In this document: one piece after another, positions 29,201 to 36,009 of the stretch | Layout of the letters: the number at the start of each line of letters is the position of its first letter | How positions within the stretch are numbered: the first letter of the stretch is position 1 | DNA from: Segatella copri | GTDB taxonomy: Bacteria > Bacteroidota > Bacteroidia > Bacteroidales > Bacteroidaceae | Direction: 5' to 3' | Length of the DNA stretch: 64,000 nucleotides | Assembly (NCBI RefSeq): GCF_026015625.1 | Contig: NZ_JAPDVG010000001.1 | Coordinates: forward strand, 496,001-560,000 | Notes under the pieces: model-generated | The model's database searches: none | What the model saw: only the letters and a program-made list of their open reading frames with translations | Told to the model about the DNA's origin: nothing | Position numbers and translations under genes: made by a program

Positions 29201-29426
29201 ACATGCTTTGGAACTGACTTTGGATATCATGAACGTGGCTAACCTCCTGAACAAGGATTGGGGCCGTACCTTCAGTAGTGGTTATAACAGCGAGTTTGTT
29301 TCTCCAATCACGTACAAGGGTGATGGTGTATTCCAGTTCGCTAACCCATCAGATATGCCTCTCAAGTATCCTAGCTCATACTACAGCCGCTGGCGTGGCC
29401 AGGTTGGTTTGAAGTATACATTCTAA
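26220..29426 (+). CDS. Oar-like TonB-dependent receptor, copy 2
   Basis: 1068 residues from the ATG at 26220. The in-frame region upstream (from 26016) overlaps the previous terminator and this gene's promoter, so it is not coding. The signal peptide and carboxypeptidase-regulatory domain closely match copy 1 (MQKRLQLLLAMLAF; SGTVYRAVTNVDGRYTIQGM). The plug (GFTGGAINAVTKSGTN) and barrel follow, ending in a terminal Phe (GLKYTF). The two copies diverge more in the barrel, suggesting duplication then specialisation for different ligands. Confidence 0.88.
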   Translation: MQKRLQLLLAMLAFVVTSAMAQITTSGISGKISSNGETVIGATVTATHQPSGTVYRAVTNVDGRYTIQGMRPGGPYKVSISYIGYKDKVFNNVSLNLGESQNLSCSLQEDAKQLQEVVVSGKAGLNGTKTGAAMSINAQQIADMPSISHSIADVARLNPQLTTNGQSGSMSFAGMNNRYNSFQIDGVMNNDVFGLTANGSNGGQAGSQPVSMETIDQIQVNIAPFDVRQGGFTGGAINAVTKSGTNDFHGSGYFYGNNQDLVGRHYKNMDGTYAQPYDDEKETLFGFTLGGPIIKNKLFFFANYENSEKSYPTQYTIDSPDVKFNPDLAKDLMSKIYDLANRQGYDYATSWADKDKNVKSQKAGLKLDWNINEFNKFSVRWSYVDAKQTLGLGGIATLNTTDHLYDFKSKTHSFSAELQSRISPNLSNEARVSYVRVRDERTSGQPAPSITIYKVGNGTMNIGNEYSSMANGLNQDIYTLEDNFTWYKGNHTLTFGTHNELYKFSNLFLQNLYGCYYFDTPDDFLNYYTGCGADGLGGDGKYIKNFYFTQANVEVTGNPRWAPEFSAAQLGFYVQDKWDVTDSFQLTYGLRMDMPLFFDTPTENAKFNEWAAGKGYGFKTNQKLASTPMWSPRVGFRWDIEKNRKYILRGGIGVFTGRIPFVWLSNNFTNTGVQTSSYSAKNNSAVQLIMDPNKQTLNADNLKATGSQLINVFDKDFKFTQTMRVNLGFDFNLLGIEWTAEGIFSKSLNDVYYKNLAYEESGKTLSQTSYMNWDNRPVYTKVADAKSFTNIYAMYNTSKGYSYSLSLSAAKHFAFGLDLNASYTFTHSESVSSMTSSVAQSNWRNTHTYRFSNNPELANSGYNVPHTVKASAFYHFNWGTNKLFTTTVGLIYQGQSGSPYSLVYSGDINGDNGTSNDLIFIPTDAQVDQMQFLGTDAYTAEQQRANLKQWLATTRYVKDHRGEYFERYGDNLPFESHFDFHFGQKFGIRTGKYVHALELTLDIMNVANLLNKDWGRTFSSGYNSEFVSPITYKGDGVFQFANPSDMPLKYPSSYYSRWRGQVGLKYTF

Positions 29427-29465
29427 AGTATAATTATCTTTTCAGACAACATATCATTAATATAA

Positions 29466-29503
29466 AAAGAGGGTGAATCATAAGTAAATGATTCACCCTC
29501 TTT
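29466..29503. terminator. Bidirectional terminator
   Basis: Perfect 16-bp stem (29466-29481 with 29488-29503), 6-base loop, between the convergent receptor and serine hydrolase genes. Confidence 0.8.
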
Positions 29504-29509
29504 CTGGTT

Positions 29510-30823
29510 TTATAAGAACAAGTCTTTCTTTGGCATGTTTGCCATGTATTTCTTTCTCAGTTTCTCGAAGAAAGCCATAGTATCGTTAGAGAAACCGTGG
29601 CCTTTCCATGTAGATGTATTCGTAATGAGAATCCAGCATTGGTTATCCGGATATTTCAGGACGATGGCTGATGTGCCTGCCAGCGAACCGGTACGAATCC
29701 ATGGTTTGTTGCTCTTTGGTGTATAGTTCCAGCCGATAGAATATTGGTGGTCAGCCTGCTCGCGCGTCATAAACTCGATGCTCTTCTTGCTGAGGATATC
29801 CTTGACATGTGGCAAACCATCGATGCTGGCAATAAAGCGGCTCAACTCTGCAGTCGAACCACACCAGGCACCTGCACCTGAAAGGCGAGGGAGGTCGGTA
29901 TCGCCATAGCATTTCTCTACCAGTCGTCCACTGTTGTTGTATTCATACACAGGAATGCTGCCCTGGTGCATGTAGTACTTCGTCTCGTTGGGGCGGCGGT
30001 CCTTTAAGTAAGTGCCGGCAATGTGCATGTCGTAGCATCCGGCAGGCTGGAGCACATACTTCTGCATGAAGTTTTCATATTTCATTCCGCTCTTCTTTTC
30101 TATAATCATGGAGAGAATCATGTAGCCCAGATTACTGTAGCATTTGCCTTCGCCAGGAGTATAACCCAAGTGGCGCTTCAAGAGAATCTTGAGCAGAGTA
30201 GGGTGATCAGGTGGCGTTTTGAGATGGTTCTGCATCATGATGTAGCGGGTGGAAGATACCGGGTCGCCGGCATAATTGTTGAAACCTGCCTGATGGCGCA
30301 GCAACTGTTCTACGGTGATATCGTAATATCGCTTGTCCTTGATACTGTTGTTGTAAACGGTATCGCGCAGGATTCCCTTTTCGCCAAACACCTTCTCGTT
30401 CAGTTTGAGTTTCTTCATCTCCTGCAACTTCATGATACCTACGGCTGTAATCAGTTTCGATACCGAGGCGAAGCGCATCAGCATGTTAGGCTCCATTCTG
30501 ATGCCTCGTTCCTTATCCGCCATTCCGAATCCGCGGGCATAGAGTAGTGAGTCGTTGCGGGTGATGACGAGTTGGGCTCCATTGATTTCCCATCTCTTGA
30601 GATACCTTTCTATTACCGAGTCCATCTCATGATATTCCTTCCCCTCTGTCAGGGCATTTGAGATGGAATCGTTGATATGAACCTTAGGGAGCGAATCTGC
30701 CGCCTTGTTCTTGTCTGATGCTGATGTACAGCGAGATACACAGCTGTGTGTAGTCCATCCTACGATTGCTGTAAAGGTAAGCAATATGATTGCTATGCGT
30801 TTTTTTCTTAGTCGTCGTGCCAT
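29510..30823 (-). CDS. Serine hydrolase (beta-lactamase/class C-like family)
   Basis: 437 residues from the ATG at 30823. An N-terminal hydrophobic segment (RIAIILLTFTAIVGW) is followed by cysteines (THSC, VSRC) that could be a lipobox or just a membrane anchor. The penicillin-binding fold shows the SxxK nucleophile in FASVSKL, a YSN motif in CYSNLGYMIL and a later TGSLAGTSAI. It could be a D-amino-acid peptidase or esterase; beta-lactam hydrolysis is not implied. Earlier in-frame ATGs (to 31018) run through a promoter repeat and are rejected. Confidence 0.82.
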   Translation of the reverse strand: MARRLRKKRIAIILLTFTAIVGWTTHSCVSRCTSASDKNKAADSLPKVHINDSISNALTEGKEYHEMDSVIERYLKRWEINGAQLVITRNDSLLYARGFGMADKERGIRMEPNMLMRFASVSKLITAVGIMKLQEMKKLKLNEKVFGEKGILRDTVYNNSIKDKRYYDITVEQLLRHQAGFNNYAGDPVSSTRYIMMQNHLKTPPDHPTLLKILLKRHLGYTPGEGKCYSNLGYMILSMIIEKKSGMKYENFMQKYVLQPAGCYDMHIAGTYLKDRRPNETKYYMHQGSIPVYEYNNSGRLVEKCYGDTDLPRLSGAGAWCGSTAELSRFIASIDGLPHVKDILSKKSIEFMTREQADHQYSIGWNYTPKSNKPWIRTGSLAGTSAIVLKYPDNQCWILITNTSTWKGHGFSNDTMAFFEKLRKKYMANMPKKDLFL

Positions 30824-30840
30824 TTTATTTAATTTTTCTA

Positions 30841-30920
30841 TGCAAAGATTTTGCAATCGAGTGCAATGAAAGTTTACTTTCAGATTGCCGAGTGCAGCAA
30901 ATCTTATGCAAAGATAATGC
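30841..30920 (-). repeat. Dispersed promoter-associated repeat, copy 1
   Basis: An ~80-base element 18 bases upstream of the serine hydrolase ATG. It has terminal TGCAAAGAT boxes and an inner hairpin (ATGAAAG-TTTA-CTTTC) between GAGTGCA and TTGCCGAG. It contains the gene's probable -7 box, TATCTTTG, at 30909-30916 on the minus strand. A homologous copy lies at 54425-54513, again just upstream of a leftward gene. Confidence 0.65.
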
Positions 30921-30964
30921 AATCTTCTCAAATAACAAAACATTGAAAATATATTTAAATTTAT

Positions 30965-30995
30965 TTTGTATTGTCTATGAATTATCGTACCTTTG
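30965..30995 (+). promoter_or_regulatory. Promoter of the metallophosphoesterase gene
   Basis: TTTG at 30965-30968, 19-base spacer, TACCTTTG at 30988-30995, 22 bases before the ATG. Confidence 0.65.
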
Positions 30996-31017
30996 TACCC
31001 AGTTATAAAGAAAAACA

Positions 31018-32151
31018 ATGAAGAAGGTATTAAAAAAGGTATTAAGATCCATATTCTATATAGTAGTCATGTCGGTTCTGGCATTCCTGCCCGACTTCTG
31101 GCTTTGGCACATCGGGGTGAGTGAGTGGCCTTTGCTGCTAGCCATCTTATGGTGGGTTCCCTCGTTGTTACTTGTTCTTGCCGAAGTGGGGTTGCAGATG
31201 GGGTTCTTCCATAAGTTGTCAGTCCGTGTACTCTTTACTACCATACTTTTCTCGGCATTCCCTAAGGTTGTCTTTATCCTGTTCGATGCATTTCTTCCTT
31301 GGTTCTTTGCTCTGATTCCTGCTTTGGGTGTAATGGGGTGGTTTGCCTTCGGCTTTATAGAGGGTTGGAAGCGGTTAGAACTGAAACATATTACCTTTAC
31401 CTCGCCCGATTTGCCACCTTATTTTGATGGTTACCGTCTGGTACAGATTACCGACTTTCATCTCGGTTCGTTTCCTCCCGGCAATGATTTCGTGCAGAAG
31501 GTGGTGGATGCGACCAACAATGAAGAACCCGATATGATTCTCTTTACGGGCGATCTGGTCAATAACCAAGCCAGCGAAGTGGAGCCTTATCTGGATACGC
31601 TGGGGCAGCTTCATGCGTCAGATGGCATCTATTCTATCTGGGGAAATCATGATTATTGTGAATATGGCAACAATCATTCTATCGGCGCTTTGAAGAGAAA
31701 CCGCCGTATGCTCTATGGTTATCAGGAAAATCTGGGGTGGCATCAGCTGATGAACGAACATCATGTGGTGAGTCATGGTATGGCATCTATCGCTGTAATA
31801 GGCGTAGAGAATCCCGGTCAGCCTCCTTTCACCAATCGCAGTAATCTGAAGAAAGCGATGAAGGGGTTGAATCCAGATATGTTTAAAATCCTCTTGAGTC
31901 ATGATCCTCACCATTGGCGCAGAGAAGTAGTTGGTAAGAAGATACAACTTACTCTGGCGGGACATACGCATGCCGGACAATTGAAAATAGGTAAATGGAC
32001 GCCTGCCCGCATGGCTTTCAAAGAGTGGGGCGGAGCTTACCGCATTGGTGAGCAGATGCTCTATGTATCATCGGGTATTGGTGGTTCTTTCCCTTTCCGC
32101 CTAGGCGCATGGCCTGAACTGACAGTTATCACGCTGAAACGTGATTTATAG
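31018..32151 (+). CDS. Membrane-anchored metallophosphoesterase
   Basis: 377 residues. About four hydrophobic segments occupy residues 10-115, followed by a calcineurin-like phosphoesterase domain. Its metal-binding motifs are ITDFHLGS (about 143-150), FTGDLVNN, WGNHDYCEYG, LLSHDPH and LAGHTHAGQL. The active site is probably on the outer face of the membrane, judged from topology. Some relatives act on UDP-diacylglucosamine or other phosphoesters; the substrate here cannot be told. Confidence 0.87.
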   Translation: MKKVLKKVLRSIFYIVVMSVLAFLPDFWLWHIGVSEWPLLLAILWWVPSLLLVLAEVGLQMGFFHKLSVRVLFTTILFSAFPKVVFILFDAFLPWFFALIPALGVMGWFAFGFIEGWKRLELKHITFTSPDLPPYFDGYRLVQITDFHLGSFPPGNDFVQKVVDATNNEEPDMILFTGDLVNNQASEVEPYLDTLGQLHASDGIYSIWGNHDYCEYGNNHSIGALKRNRRMLYGYQENLGWHQLMNEHHVVSHGMASIAVIGVENPGQPPFTNRSNLKKAMKGLNPDMFKILLSHDPHHWRREVVGKKIQLTLAGHTHAGQLKIGKWTPARMAFKEWGGAYRIGEQMLYVSSGIGGSFPFRLGAWPELTVITLKRDL

Positions 32152-32243
32152 TTCTTAAAGATAAAGAAACTGGTGTTTAAGTGTTAAAACATAGTTAAAT
32201 ATTAGCTGTTTGAACCATTGTGATGAAAAAAACGTGTTAAAAA

Positions 32244-32274
32244 TTTGGTGGTTCGAATAAATGTTGTACCTTTG
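32244..32274 (+). promoter_or_regulatory. Promoter of the queH leader
   Basis: TTTG at 32244-32247, 19-base spacer, TACCTTTG at 32267-32274, a strong match. Transcription would begin ~135 bases before queH. Confidence 0.65.
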
Positions 32275-32279
32275 CACTA

Positions 32280-32340
32280 GTTTTCGCATATATTTGGGCA
32301 AATGGGGGGTGTCGTGAGATTGTACTCCATTTGTTTTTTT
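32280..32340 (+). ncRNA. Leader hairpin with T tract upstream of queH (attenuator or small RNA)
   Basis: A hairpin closing with CAAATGG/CCATTTG (32299-32305 with 32327-32333) has a GTGA loop (32314-32317) and a seven-T tail (32334-32340), so it looks like a terminator placed before queH. TTTTCGC (32281-32287) and GCGAAAA further down (32349-32355) are also complementary and enclose the hairpin, which may offer an alternative fold. No known riboswitch was recognised, including preQ1 classes. Confidence 0.45.
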
Positions 32341-32413
32341 GAAGCAAGGCGAAAATACTTCACATCAGAAGTAGCTGTTCACATTTTAAATTTTATATTT
32401 AACATTGAAAACA

Positions 32414-33019
32414 ATGAAGATTCCTGTAGAAGAACAATATAAATACGTAAAACTTACTCTCCCGGATGGAAGCAAGGCTGAAGGTCAGGCTGTCTTGTTG
32501 CATGCTTGTTGTGCACCTTGTTCGGCGGCTATCGTAGAATGTATGCTTCATAATGGTATGAAGCCTACTGTATATTTCAGTAACAGCAATATCTATCCTC
32601 AGCAGGAGTATGATGTACGCAAACATGAACTGAAACGATTTCTGGAGGCCCAGAATGTACCTTATGTAGAGGATGAGTATGATCATCAGGAGTGGCTTTC
32701 TGTTATCAAGGGTTTAGAGGGTGAGCCCGAGCGTGGCAGCCGTTGTTCTGTCTGCTTTCAGTTCCGCCTCTCTCATGCAGCCAAGTATGCACAGGAGCAT
32801 GGATTTCACCTTCTTACTACCACGTTGGCATCTTCGCGCTGGAAGAATATCAAACAGATAGATACTGCCGGTCATCTTGCCGTTGAGGCTTATCCTGATG
32901 TAGAATGGTGGGATATGAATTGGCGGAAGGGCGGTTTGCAGAATCGCCGAGGTGAACTCTTGAGAATCAATGAATTCTATAATCAGTTATATTGTGGTTG
33001 CGAATTCAGTATGAGATAA
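32414..33019 (+). CDS. queH: Epoxyqueuosine reductase QueH
   Basis: 201 residues from the ATG at 32414. QueH reduces epoxyqueuosine to queuosine in tRNA in organisms lacking QueG, using a 4Fe-4S cluster plus another metal site. Visible cysteine motifs: HACCAPCSAA near residue 31, SRCSVCFQFRL near 113, and a C-terminal YCGCEF. LTTTLASSRWKN is also conserved in the family. A TTG codon nine bases upstream could be used but the ATG is preferred. The gene has a structured leader. Confidence 0.88.
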   Translation: MKIPVEEQYKYVKLTLPDGSKAEGQAVLLHACCAPCSAAIVECMLHNGMKPTVYFSNSNIYPQQEYDVRKHELKRFLEAQNVPYVEDEYDHQEWLSVIKGLEGEPERGSRCSVCFQFRLSHAAKYAQEHGFHLLTTTLASSRWKNIKQIDTAGHLAVEAYPDVEWWDMNWRKGGLQNRRGELLRINEFYNQLYCGCEFSMR

Positions 33020-33022
33020 ATG

Positions 33023-33057
33023 AAAAAGCCCAGGACATCACGCCCTGGGCTTTTTTT
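33023..33057 (+). terminator. queH terminator
   Basis: 12-bp stem (AAAAAGCCCAGG with CCTGGGCTTTTT) and T tail, immediately after queH and before the convergent fhs gene. Confidence 0.8.
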
Positions 33058-33083
33058 ATAAGAATCTGTGAAATCTGTAGTGC

Positions 33084-34748
33084 TTAAGAAAGACCTGTAA
33101 TCTCACCGTTTACTACATCAATGCGCTCAGCCTGTGGGCTCTTTGGTAAGCCCGGCATACGCATGATAGGACCAGCGATGACTACAACCATCTCGGCACC
33201 CATATTTACGGTGATGTCGCGAACGTGGAGTTCGAAACCTTCTGTAGGACCGTATGCCTTGGCATCGGTAGAGAAACTGTACTGAGTCTTGGCAATACAG
33301 ATAGGGAACTTTTCAGCACCCAGCTTCTTGATCTCTTCAATCATTGACTTGGCAGAATCGCTCAATGTCACGCTGCCTGCTCCGTAAAGATTGAATGCAA
33401 CCTTTTCTATCTTCTCCTCAACGCTATCGTTATCATCGTAAGCAAAATAGAGAGGGGCTGATGGACGCTCATCAATGGTCTTTACTACGAGGTTGGCAAG
33501 TTCAATGGCACCGTTTCCACCTTCGGCAAAGGCGCTGTTTACTGCGAAACCGCAACCCATCTCCTCGCAATGCTTGCGCAATACTTCAATTTCTTCATCT
33601 GTATCGGTTGCAAACTTATTGAATGCAATCACTACAGTCTGACCAAAGCTCTGCAGGTTCTTTACGTGCTTGTCGAGGTTCCAGTAACCGGCTTCCATAC
33701 CAGCGATGTTTGGTTTCTTGATATCTTCCAGAGCTACACCACCATGCATCTTCAACGCCTGGAGGGTAACAACGAGAACAGTGAGGTCTGGTTGCAAACC
33801 TGTCTTGCGGCATTTGATGTCATAGAATTTCTCTGCACCGAGATCTGCACCGAATCCTGCCTCTGTAATAGCATAGTCGCCATACTCAAGAGCAGCAGCA
33901 GTAGCCATGACGGAATTGCAGCCATGAGCAATGTTGGCAAAAGGACCGCAATGAACAAATGCTGGTGTACCCTCTGTTGTCTGAACCAGATTTGGCTTCA
34001 AAGCATCGAGAAGGAGAGCTACGATACTGCCACCTACACCCATATCCTTTACGGTAAATGGCTTGTCGTCCTCGGTGATGCCCAGGAGGATATTATCGAT
34101 ACGGCGACGAAGATCATCGATACTTGTTGCGAAACACATGATAGCCATAATTTCAGAAGCTGGCGTAATATCGAAACCAGACTCTGTCTCGATGCCGTTC
34201 TTATCTCCTATACCGGTGATGATGCGGCGCAAACCTCTATCGTTCACATCCATGACGCGACGCCAAAGAATCTTCTTGAGTTTGAAACCCTCTGCTTCGT
34301 GCTGGAAACGGTAATTGTCCAGAAGGGCAGAGATCATGTTGTTGGCCTCTGTGATGGCATGGAAATCGCCAGTGAAATGGAGGTTGATCTTATCCATAGG
34401 CAAAACCTGGGCATAACCGCCACCTGCTGCGCCACCCTTCATGCCGAAGCAAGGACCCAGAGATGGTTCGCGAAGTGCTACTACAGCCTTCTTGCCAATC
34501 TTCTGCATACCCAGGGCGAGACCTACAGATACCGTAGTCTTACCATTACCAGCCTTTGTAGGGCTGATAGCTGTCACAAGGATGAGATGGTGATTCTTAA
34601 ACTTGTTGGTGTCAATCTTGTCCGTAGTAATCTTAGCGATGTAACGGCCGTAGTTTTCCACTTGGTCTTCATGGATTCCAAGTTCTGCTGCCACTTCATT
34701 GATAGGGCGCATTTTTACTGATTTAGCTATTTCAATATCTGTCAACAT
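33084..34748 (-). CDS. fhs: Formate-tetrahydrofolate ligase
   Basis: 554 residues from the ATG at 34748, close to the ~556 usual for the family. It joins formate to tetrahydrofolate with ATP, making 10-formyl-THF. P-loop [20 protein letters not shown] near residue 63; [17 protein letters not shown] and [14 protein letters not shown] are also family signatures. The longer frame to 34922 contains the promoter (34776-34783) and is rejected. With pflB making formate and glyA making methylene-THF, it completes a local one-carbon set. Confidence 0.96.
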   Translation of the reverse strand: MLTDIEIAKSVKMRPINEVAAELGIHEDQVENYGRYIAKITTDKIDTNKFKNHHLILVTAISPTKAGNGKTTVSVGLALGMQKIGKKAVVALREPSLGPCFGMKGGAAGGGYAQVLPMDKINLHFTGDFHAITEANNMISALLDNYRFQHEAEGFKLKKILWRRVMDVNDRGLRRIITGIGDKNGIETESGFDITPASEIMAIMCFATSIDDLRRRIDNILLGITEDDKPFTVKDMGVGGSIVALLLDALKPNLVQTTEGTPAFVHCGPFANIAHGCNSVMATAAALEYGDYAITEAGFGADLGAEKFYDIKCRKTGLQPDLTVLVVTLQALKMHGGVALEDIKKPNIAGMEAGYWNLDKHVKNLQSFGQTVVIAFNKFATDTDEEIEVLRKHCEEMGCGFAVNSAFAEGGNGAIELANLVVKTIDERPSAPLYFAYDDNDSVEEKIEKVAFNLYGAGSVTLSDSAKSMIEEIKKLGAEKFPICIAKTQYSFSTDAKAYGPTEGFELHVRDITVNMGAEMVVVIAGPIMRMPGLPKSPQAERIDVVNGEITGLS

Positions 34749-34775
34749 AAAAAGTAATGTTTTGTATTTTGAGTG

Positions 34776-34783
34776 CAAAGGTA
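34776..34783 (-). promoter_or_regulatory. fhs -7 promoter element
   Basis: TACCTTTG on the minus strand, 28 bases upstream of the ATG at 34748; it decides the start. Confidence 0.65.
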
Positions 34784-34911
34784 CGGAAAAGTATTCATAT
34801 ATTAAAATAAGAAAGTATAAAAAAACAAAATAAAAAAAGGAAGACTTTCCCCATTTCCAAATGACGAAGTTTAAAAAAGGTAAATTGTAGGATTTTGTCG
34901 TGTGAATGTAG

Positions 34912-34919
34912 TACCTTTG
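34912..34919 (+). promoter_or_regulatory. thiE -7 promoter element
   Basis: TACCTTTG, 28 bases before the ATG at 34947, divergent from fhs. No TPP riboswitch was seen in the short leader. Confidence 0.6.
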
Positions 34920-34946
34920 CAAGCGAATTTATATTTTATAGTACGT

Positions 34947-35636
34947 ATGAACAAGTCTTTAGCATTAGCTCATTTTCAGACGAGCTTTCAGTTTATCACG
35001 CATCAGAACGAGCGCTTCTCTTATCTCGAAGGAGCCTATCTGGCACTTATCGGAGGATGTGATTGGGTTCAGCTTCGCATGAAGGGGGCTACCGATGAAG
35101 AGGTAGAGCCTATAGCCCGTAAGTTAAAGTTGGCTTGCGAGGGTGCCGGTGCAACCTTTATCCTCGACGACCGTGTAGAACTGGTGAAGAAGTTACAGAT
35201 AGATGGTGTACATCTTGGAAAGAATGATATGCCGGTTGATGAGGCACGTAAGCTCCTGGGTGATGAATTCATTATTGGAGGAACAGCCAATACATTTGAT
35301 GATATTCGTCGTTTGCATGAACAGGGGGCTGACTATATCGGTTGCGGTCCGTTCCGCTATACTACTACCAAGGAGAAACTCTCTCCGGTGTTGGGTATAG
35401 AAGGTTATCGCCAGATTATTGAGCAGATGAGGGAGAATAAAATCTCTCTGCCTATGGTAGCCATCGGAGGCTTGACTCCAGACGATATAGATCCGCTTGC
35501 AGAATTGGGCATCGGTGTGGCAATGAGCGGTACCATCCTGAATGCGGAGAACCCTGTTACCATGACGCGTCAGATTCATGAGAAGTGCTTCGGATTATGT
35601 CTCGAAAATTTCAATCATTTCTTTGAGAATCAGTAG
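34947..35636 (+). CDS. thiE: Thiamine phosphate synthase (ThiE/TenI family)
   Basis: 229 residues from the ATG at 34947; the frame upstream runs through the promoter. ThiE couples the thiamine pyrimidine and thiazole phosphates. TIM-barrel motifs: WVQLRMKGAT (about 40), FILDDRVELVKKLQIDGVHLG, GADYIGCGPFRYTTTKE and MVAIGGLTPDDIDPLAELG. TenI-like paralogs share this fold, so the exact role is likely rather than certain, and no other thiamine genes are adjacent. Confidence 0.85.
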   Translation: MNKSLALAHFQTSFQFITHQNERFSYLEGAYLALIGGCDWVQLRMKGATDEEVEPIARKLKLACEGAGATFILDDRVELVKKLQIDGVHLGKNDMPVDEARKLLGDEFIIGGTANTFDDIRRLHEQGADYIGCGPFRYTTTKEKLSPVLGIEGYRQIIEQMRENKISLPMVAIGGLTPDDIDPLAELGIGVAMSGTILNAENPVTMTRQIHEKCFGLCLENFNHFFENQ

Positions 35637-35665
35637 AATGATACTCATAAATGATGATTTTGCAT

Positions 35666-35703
35666 AGAAAAGAGAAGAAAGTTCAGGTTTTCTTCTCTTT
35701 TCT
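35666..35703 (+). terminator. thiE terminator
   Basis: Perfect 15-bp stem (35666-35680 with 35689-35703), purine-rich on one side. The tail is T-rich. Confidence 0.65.
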
Positions 35704-35716
35704 CATTTTATTGTTG

Positions 35717-35724
35717 TAACTTTG
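35717..35724 (+). promoter_or_regulatory. -7 promoter element of a short transcription unit
   Basis: TAACTTTG, 55 bases before the small ORF at 35780. Confidence 0.5.
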
Positions 35725-35779
35725 CACTCGCATTGCAAAACTGTTGCAAGGCTATTACAAATAATAGAATTTAAAAGAC

Positions 35780-35884
35780 ATGAAATTAATAGTGGGAATT
35801 GACTTAGGAAATATAGGAAAAACAGATGCTGTCGGAAAGAACGAGAACATCATGATATACGCACCTTCAGATAAAGGTGCTTAA
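35780..35884 (+). CDS. Possible 34-residue microprotein in its own transcription unit
   Basis: An ATG at 35780 opens 34 codons beginning MKLIVGIDLGNIGKTDAVGK and ending at a TAA directly before a terminator. Promoter (35717), ORF and terminator form a compact ~200-base unit between thiE and pflB. The start resembles the phosphate-binding strand of sugar-kinase/Hsp70-like ATPases (IGIDLG) but is far too short to be one. The leader has repeated TTGCAA and a CTATTA-CAAA-TAATAG hairpin, and GCACCTT/AAGGTGC pairs near the 3' end. It could equally be a structured small RNA. I do not recognise it. Confidence 0.35.
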   Translation: MKLIVGIDLGNIGKTDAVGKNENIMIYAPSDKGA

Positions 35885-35887
35885 AAA

Positions 35888-35921
35888 CCCGGGCACAAAC
35901 GTGTTCGGGCTTTTTTATTTT
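35888..35921 (+). terminator. Terminator of the small unit upstream of pflB
   Basis: CCCGGGCAC and GTGTTCGGG pair (with G-U pairs) around a short AAAC loop, followed by six T residues. Confidence 0.7.
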
Positions 35922-36009
35922 ACTATATATAATAGGTGTAAAACCAACTCAAAATAGATAGTGTGTGCAAAATATATAATTATTAACTTTATAAAAAAAA
36001 AGTATTAAA

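Noticed and set aside
32281..32340. ZTP riboswitch suspected from GTCGTGA near queH
   Set aside because: The characteristic downstream pseudoknot half is missing, and queH is not a typical ZTP target.
34861..34946. TPP riboswitch before thiE
   Set aside because: The leader from promoter to ATG is too short (~25 bases) and lacks the conserved TPP core.
35780..35884. tmRNA or SRP RNA as identity of the small unit before pflB
   Set aside because: No tag peptide ending in AA, no tRNA-like ends, and no SRP tetraloop motif.
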